A DNA stretch of 64,000 nt. It comes from JBJYIN01 sp046237015 (GTDB lineage Bacteria; Pseudomonadota; Gammaproteobacteria; Enterobacterales; Enterobacteriaceae). Below the pieces are notes generated by a model, which was not told the origin of the DNA, ran no database searches, and was given only the letters and a program-made list of their open reading frames with translations. The stretch lies in contig NZ_JBJYIN010000018.1 in the NCBI RefSeq assembly GCF_046237015.1, forward strand, positions 41,885-105,884, written 5' to 3'. This document shows, piece after piece, positions 60,973-64,000 of this stretch (within the stretch, counting starts at the first letter, position 1; the number at the start of each line of letters is the position of its first letter). Made by a program: the position numbers and the translations under genes.

Positions 60973-61908
60973 TTATTTGATTTCCAAAACATCCAGCCGG
61001 GTTTGCGGCGAGGTGTCATCTTCATCTTCTGGTTGCCAACCAACGGGTTGCAGGGGAAACTCTTCACGATCAAACGCCAGGTCACCACCGTCAATGATCC
61101 CGCTATCGTGGCGAATATGTTTAAAATCGAAGAGCGAGTGATCGGCAAGATGCGATGGCACAACGTTTTGCATCGCACTGAACATGGTTTCGATCCGACC
61201 AGGATAACGTTTATCCCAATCTCGCAGCATATCCTTGATGACTTGACGTTGCAGATTGGGCTGAGAGCCGCATAGGTTACACGGGATGATGGGGTACTGA
61301 CGGGCTTGCGCAAAACGTTCGATGTCTTTTTCTTTGCAATAGGCTAATGGGCGAATTACCACATGCTTGCCATCATCACTCATCAGTTTTGGCGGCATCC
61401 CTTTTAATTTTCCGCCATAGAACATATTGAGGAACAAGGTTTGCAGCATATCGTCACGGTGGTGACCCAGCGCAATTTTTGTCGCCCCTAATTCCGTGGC
61501 GGTACGATACAGAATGCCGCGACGCAATCGAGAGCACAGGGAACAGGTCGTTTTTCCTTCCGGAATTTTTTCTTTCACGATGCCGTACGTGTTCTCTTCG
61601 ACGATCTTGTACTCGATACCGATTCCGTCTAGATACTCAGGTAAAACATGTTCAGGAAATCCTGGCTGTTTCTGGTCCAGATTGACGGCTATCAGTGAAA
61701 AGTTCACTGGCGCACTTTGTTGCAGATTACGCAGAATATCCAGCATCGTAAAACTGTCTTTGCCACCGGACAGGCAAACCATAATACGATCGCCTTCTTC
61801 AATCATATTGAAGTCAGCAATCGCTTCCCCGACGTTACGGCGCAAACGCTTATGCAGTTTATTAAGGTTGTATTGCTGTTTGTTGTTATGTGTTTGATTT
61901 TCTTGCAT
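60973..61908 (-). CDS. ttcA: tRNA 2-thiocytidine biosynthesis protein TtcA
   Basis: A 311-residue enzyme that thiolates C32 of certain tRNAs. PP-loop ATP pyrophosphatase motif CLSGGKDSF, and two CxxC pairs that hold a 4Fe-4S cluster (CSLCSRLRRG, CNLCGSQPN). Near identity with E. coli TtcA through most of its length. The 5' end meets the left end of an integrated element; the reading frame is intact and begins MQENQTHNNKQQYNLNKLHK, still like E. coli, so the enzyme is probably functional. Confidence 0.97.
   Translation of the reverse strand: MQENQTHNNKQQYNLNKLHKRLRRNVGEAIADFNMIEEGDRIMVCLSGGKDSFTMLDILRNLQQSAPVNFSLIAVNLDQKQPGFPEHVLPEYLDGIGIEYKIVEENTYGIVKEKIPEGKTTCSLCSRLRRGILYRTATELGATKIALGHHRDDMLQTLFLNMFYGGKLKGMPPKLMSDDGKHVVIRPLAYCKEKDIERFAQARQYPIIPCNLCGSQPNLQRQVIKDMLRDWDKRYPGRIETMFSAMQNVVPSHLADHSLFDFKHIRHDSGIIDGGDLAFDREEFPLQPVGWQPEDEDDTSPQTRLDVLEIK
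61859..61884. other. Probable attachment core (attL side) inside the ttcA start
   Basis: These 26 bases encode the QQYNLN part of TtcA (codons 9-17) and correspond to the segment that I remember as the Rac prophage attachment core in E. coli ttcA. A Rac-type integrase gene begins to be read 70 bases further right. The match to the core is inferred by alignment from memory; the other end of the element is outside the window. Confidence 0.5.
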
Positions 61909-61956
61909 TTTATTTTGTTCCTACACCCATAAGGGGCACCAAAGGGGCAAAACGAT

Positions 61957-63192
61957 TCACAGCGCGAGCTTCCGATTCAGCATGCCAACCTGATCTTCAT
62001 TCATGTCTTCAATCCATTTTCCGTAGATTTCATACACCATTTGCGCGTTCTCATGTCCCATTTGGTTTGCAATAAACGAAGGGTTCGCACCTGCCGAGAG
62101 TAACCAGCAAGCATAAGTATGGCGCGTATGGTACGGATTACGACGACGAATACCAGATCGTTTTACAGCAGCATTCCACAATTGCCCGATGGACGAGAAA
62201 GAGTAACTAATTTTTTGCTCACCTTTGCGCAATCGAGGGAGAAAAACGAAGCGTAAATGCTGGGTTTCAGTAAGGCCATACTCTCTGTGGTGATAGACAA
62301 TTTCATTTTGGCGCTGATTCCCCGTTATTCGTATTTGTGACCGGAGCGCTTCCAGAGCCGGTTTAAGTAAAGTGACTGTACGGATACCTGCAAGAGTTTT
62401 AGGTGGGCCAAAATCCCCGAGGGTGGTTAAGTTACGTGAGACATGAATAACACCTGCATCCAAATCGATATCCTCCCATGCTAGCGCGAGCAATTCGCCA
62501 TGCCGCAGCCCAGTGTAGACCGCCAATTGCCACAGGTTTTTACTTTGTCCTGATAAACTCTCTATGAGCTGAGTGAACTCATGCTGAAGAAGTGGATCGG
62601 GACGCGGGCGGCTTTTTTGTAGTTTCTTGATGCCCTCAAATGGCCTACCTGATATGAAATTAGACCGGTATGCAAAGCGGAGTAGTGAGCAAAGAAGGGA
62701 TATGTAGTTATCGACAGTTCTAACTGTTCGACCTTTTTTGTTGCTTCGAGCCATAACTTGATAGTGAGTTTCTCCGTGGAGTAGTTGATTTCTATAGCCC
62801 AAAATATCGTTTTGGCTAATATCGGCAATAGGGGTCATATCACCGATGATATGAACCAATGTATTTAACTGAGAGCTTGTTTTTCGTAAGGTATTTGCTG
62901 CCAGTTCTATTTCACGGTTTTTTAGCCAGGTAGAAACTAACTCGCCAAAGGTTGATATTTTGCTGGTGGAATTTCTTTTCGCCCTGACTGAGTTAGGGAA
63001 TCGCCTTGTATAATCGAATTCCCCAAGGTTAATTTCACTCACAATAATCGTTCGTAGGTTACCCGCTTTCTTTATGTTTGCGGGGGTATTCAACCATCCA
63101 GTCAGGATTTCCCGACAACGTTCACCACGATACATAAACCAAATGCAGAGGCTTCCGCTTCGTATTTCAACACCTGTAGGAAGCTTTGCCAT
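61957..63192 (-). CDS. Tyrosine-type site-specific integrase (Rac IntR-like)
   Basis: A 411-residue integrase. N-terminal arm-binding domain (MAKLPTGVEIRSGSLCIWFM then YRGERCREIL) closely resembles Rac prophage IntR. The catalytic tyrosine-recombinase core has Arg in AVYTGLRHGELLALAWEDID, HxxR in NPYHTRHTYACWLL, and the tyrosine near the C-terminus in VYEIYGKWI. It lies next to ttcA, the Rac attachment gene in E. coli. ATG follows directly after the excisionase stop (TAAATG). Confidence 0.95.
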   Translation of the reverse strand: MAKLPTGVEIRSGSLCIWFMYRGERCREILTGWLNTPANIKKAGNLRTIIVSEINLGEFDYTRRFPNSVRAKRNSTSKISTFGELVSTWLKNREIELAANTLRKTSSQLNTLVHIIGDMTPIADISQNDILGYRNQLLHGETHYQVMARSNKKGRTVRTVDNYISLLCSLLRFAYRSNFISGRPFEGIKKLQKSRPRPDPLLQHEFTQLIESLSGQSKNLWQLAVYTGLRHGELLALAWEDIDLDAGVIHVSRNLTTLGDFGPPKTLAGIRTVTLLKPALEALRSQIRITGNQRQNEIVYHHREYGLTETQHLRFVFLPRLRKGEQKISYSFSSIGQLWNAAVKRSGIRRRNPYHTRHTYACWLLSAGANPSFIANQMGHENAQMVYEIYGKWIEDMNEDQVGMLNRKLAL

Positions 63193-63411
63193 TTATGCCT
63201 CTCGGATAAGCTGATTTATTGCGGGAAGGTTGTACCAGGTAATACCGCGTTGAGTTTTTTCGCCCGTGGGTGATACGCGCTTGAAGTGGACACCTTCAAT
63301 CCAGCAGCCTTGCCGATATCGTTCTACTTGGCGCCCATCAAGCCCGGTTTTGTTTTTTAGTTCATCTTCGACAACCCACTCGCGATCGAAAACAATCAAT
63401 GATTTGGTCAT
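63193..63411 (-). CDS. Excisionase (XisR/DUF1233-like)
   Basis: A 72-residue protein directing excision with the integrase. The core ELKNKTGLDGRQVERYRQGC and WIEGVHFKRVSPTGEK is typical of excisionases from Rac-like prophages. MTKSLIVFD (63411) is preferred as start because AAGGACTG precedes it; a longer frame to 63435 is possible. It is immediately followed by the integrase gene without a gap. Confidence 0.9.
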   Translation of the reverse strand: MTKSLIVFDREWVVEDELKNKTGLDGRQVERYRQGCWIEGVHFKRVSPTGEKTQRGITWYNLPAINQLIREA

Positions 63412-63490
63412 GGTCAGTCCTTGTGAAAAGGGCATGCAAAAGACACGCCCGTATTCTGGTCGTTTGGTCTATGTAAGGAAGGGGCTTTGG

Positions 63491-63962
63491 TTAGAAGAAA
63501 GTCCAGCTTTCCGTTTCGGCGTTATGCCCGAAGTTGTATTCGAACTGAGGGGACGACAAATCCAGCTTTTTCATTTCTTCAACAACGGTGGTGATAATGG
63601 CGATATCCTGATTTAACCGCATCAGATGATATTTTTTTCGACGAAGTAGGCTTTCTAGCGCCAGTTGTTGTGATGGAAAGGCAAAAGAGCGTTCTGCTGA
63701 TTTTGCGACTTTCTTGATCGCGTATCGCATATTTTTCTTTTTCCAACCATCAAGCCATCGCGCCTTATCCCGATCGATATCATAATCCTTAGCCCAATGA
63801 GCGGGGCAGAGAAAGGCATAGCTATTGGTCTGGTGAAAGGCAATATATTGCTCGGCAATAACCTCAATACCCGCTTCCTGAACGGTTTCAAAATATCGCC
63901 AGTAAACGGGGTAGCCGTTATGTTCAGTTTTCGATTCCGGGAATGGTGATCTTACCCAGCAT
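63491..63962 (-). pseudogene. Frameshifted phage protein gene
   Basis: From ATG at 63962 the frame reads MLGKITIPGIE and then hits a stop. One frame over, coding continues TEHNGYPVYWRYFETVQEAG and runs uninterrupted to a stop at 63491 (about 145 residues). Both parts fit if the run of four A on the minus strand (TTTT at 63928-63931) had three. This looks like a single-base insertion in a conserved phage gene of unknown function located next to the excisionase. It could be a real mutation or a sequencing error. No in-frame start exists upstream of the second part except at internal MRYAIKK (63730), which would omit half of the protein. Confidence 0.65.
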
Positions 63963-64000
63963 TAGTGGACACGCGACTAAGTGAGTAAACTCTCTACCAG
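63963..64000. other. Right edge of window within the element
   Basis: Thirty-eight bases with no identifiable feature; the integrated element continues outside the window. Confidence 0.5.

Noticed and set aside
61850..61960. A tRNA gene as integration target
   Set aside because: No tRNA-like sequence is present; the junction lies in the start of ttcA.

Overview
The window is enterobacterial chromosome. Its backbone (acnA-ribA-pgpB, lapA-lapB-pyrF-yciH-osmB, rnb, fabI, sapABCDF, pspF/pspABC, ycjX-ycjF, tyrR-tpx, mppA-zntB-fnrS, ttcA) follows the gene order I remember for the acnA-ttcA arc of Escherichia coli. Accessory blocks for plant-derived sugars are inserted in it, and a short intergenic repeat with inverted ends is scattered through it. 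Together these suggest a plant-associated soft-rot enterobacterium, most likely Pectobacterium or a close relative. The genus is an inference from recalled synteny and protein sequence, not from a search.

Layout. 1-4.4 kb: a glutathione S-transferase cut by the window edge, a repeat-rich leader, acnA, ribA. 4.6-5.3 kb: pgpB. 5.6-15.5 kb: a ten-gene sugar cluster (binding protein, DUF2291 lipoprotein, ABC ATPase, permease, two-subunit transketolase, FGGY kinase, TIM-barrel isomerase, convergent SorC-type regulator). This set fits the published D-apiose route: isomerase to apulose, kinase to apulose-4-phosphate, then transketolase. 15.7-24.2 kb: lapAB, pyrF-yciH, osmB, a solitary araD, a CstA-family transporter, rnb. 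24.2-27.8 kb: a YdeP-type molybdenum oxidoreductase divergent from a LysR regulator. 27.8-32.9 kb: a LacI regulator divergent from an ExuT-like transporter and a GH31 glycosidase. 33.3-37.3 kb: a three-domain OYE/FMN_bind/fumarate-reductase fusion followed by its probable ApbE flavin transferase. 37.3-44.1 kb: fabI, a small lipoprotein, and the sap peptide transporter. 44.7-46.7 kb: an iron-type alcohol dehydrogenase under a CRP-like site and an unrecognised 206-residue protein. 46.8-55.2 kb: RyhB small RNA behind a Fur box, then the phage-shock locus with a large DUF2339 membrane protein translationally coupled to ycjX-ycjF. 55.3-60.6 kb: tyrR, tpx, a decayed reading frame, mppA, zntB, and FnrS small RNA behind an FNR box. 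60.6-64 kb: a small membrane protein, ttcA, and the left end of a Rac-type integrated element (integrase, excisionase, a frameshifted phage gene) running off the right edge.

Themes. Two global small RNAs sit here, one for iron starvation (RyhB, Fur) and one for anaerobiosis (FnrS, FNR), in the same window as possible targets or partners (aconitase A, fumarate-reductase-like fusion, alcohol dehydrogenase). Carbon scavenging from plant tissue (apiose, arabinose, an acidic alpha-glycoside) and envelope defence (sap, psp, lapAB, pgpB) account for most of the rest. I saw no tRNA, rRNA, CRISPR array or insertion sequence with a transposase.
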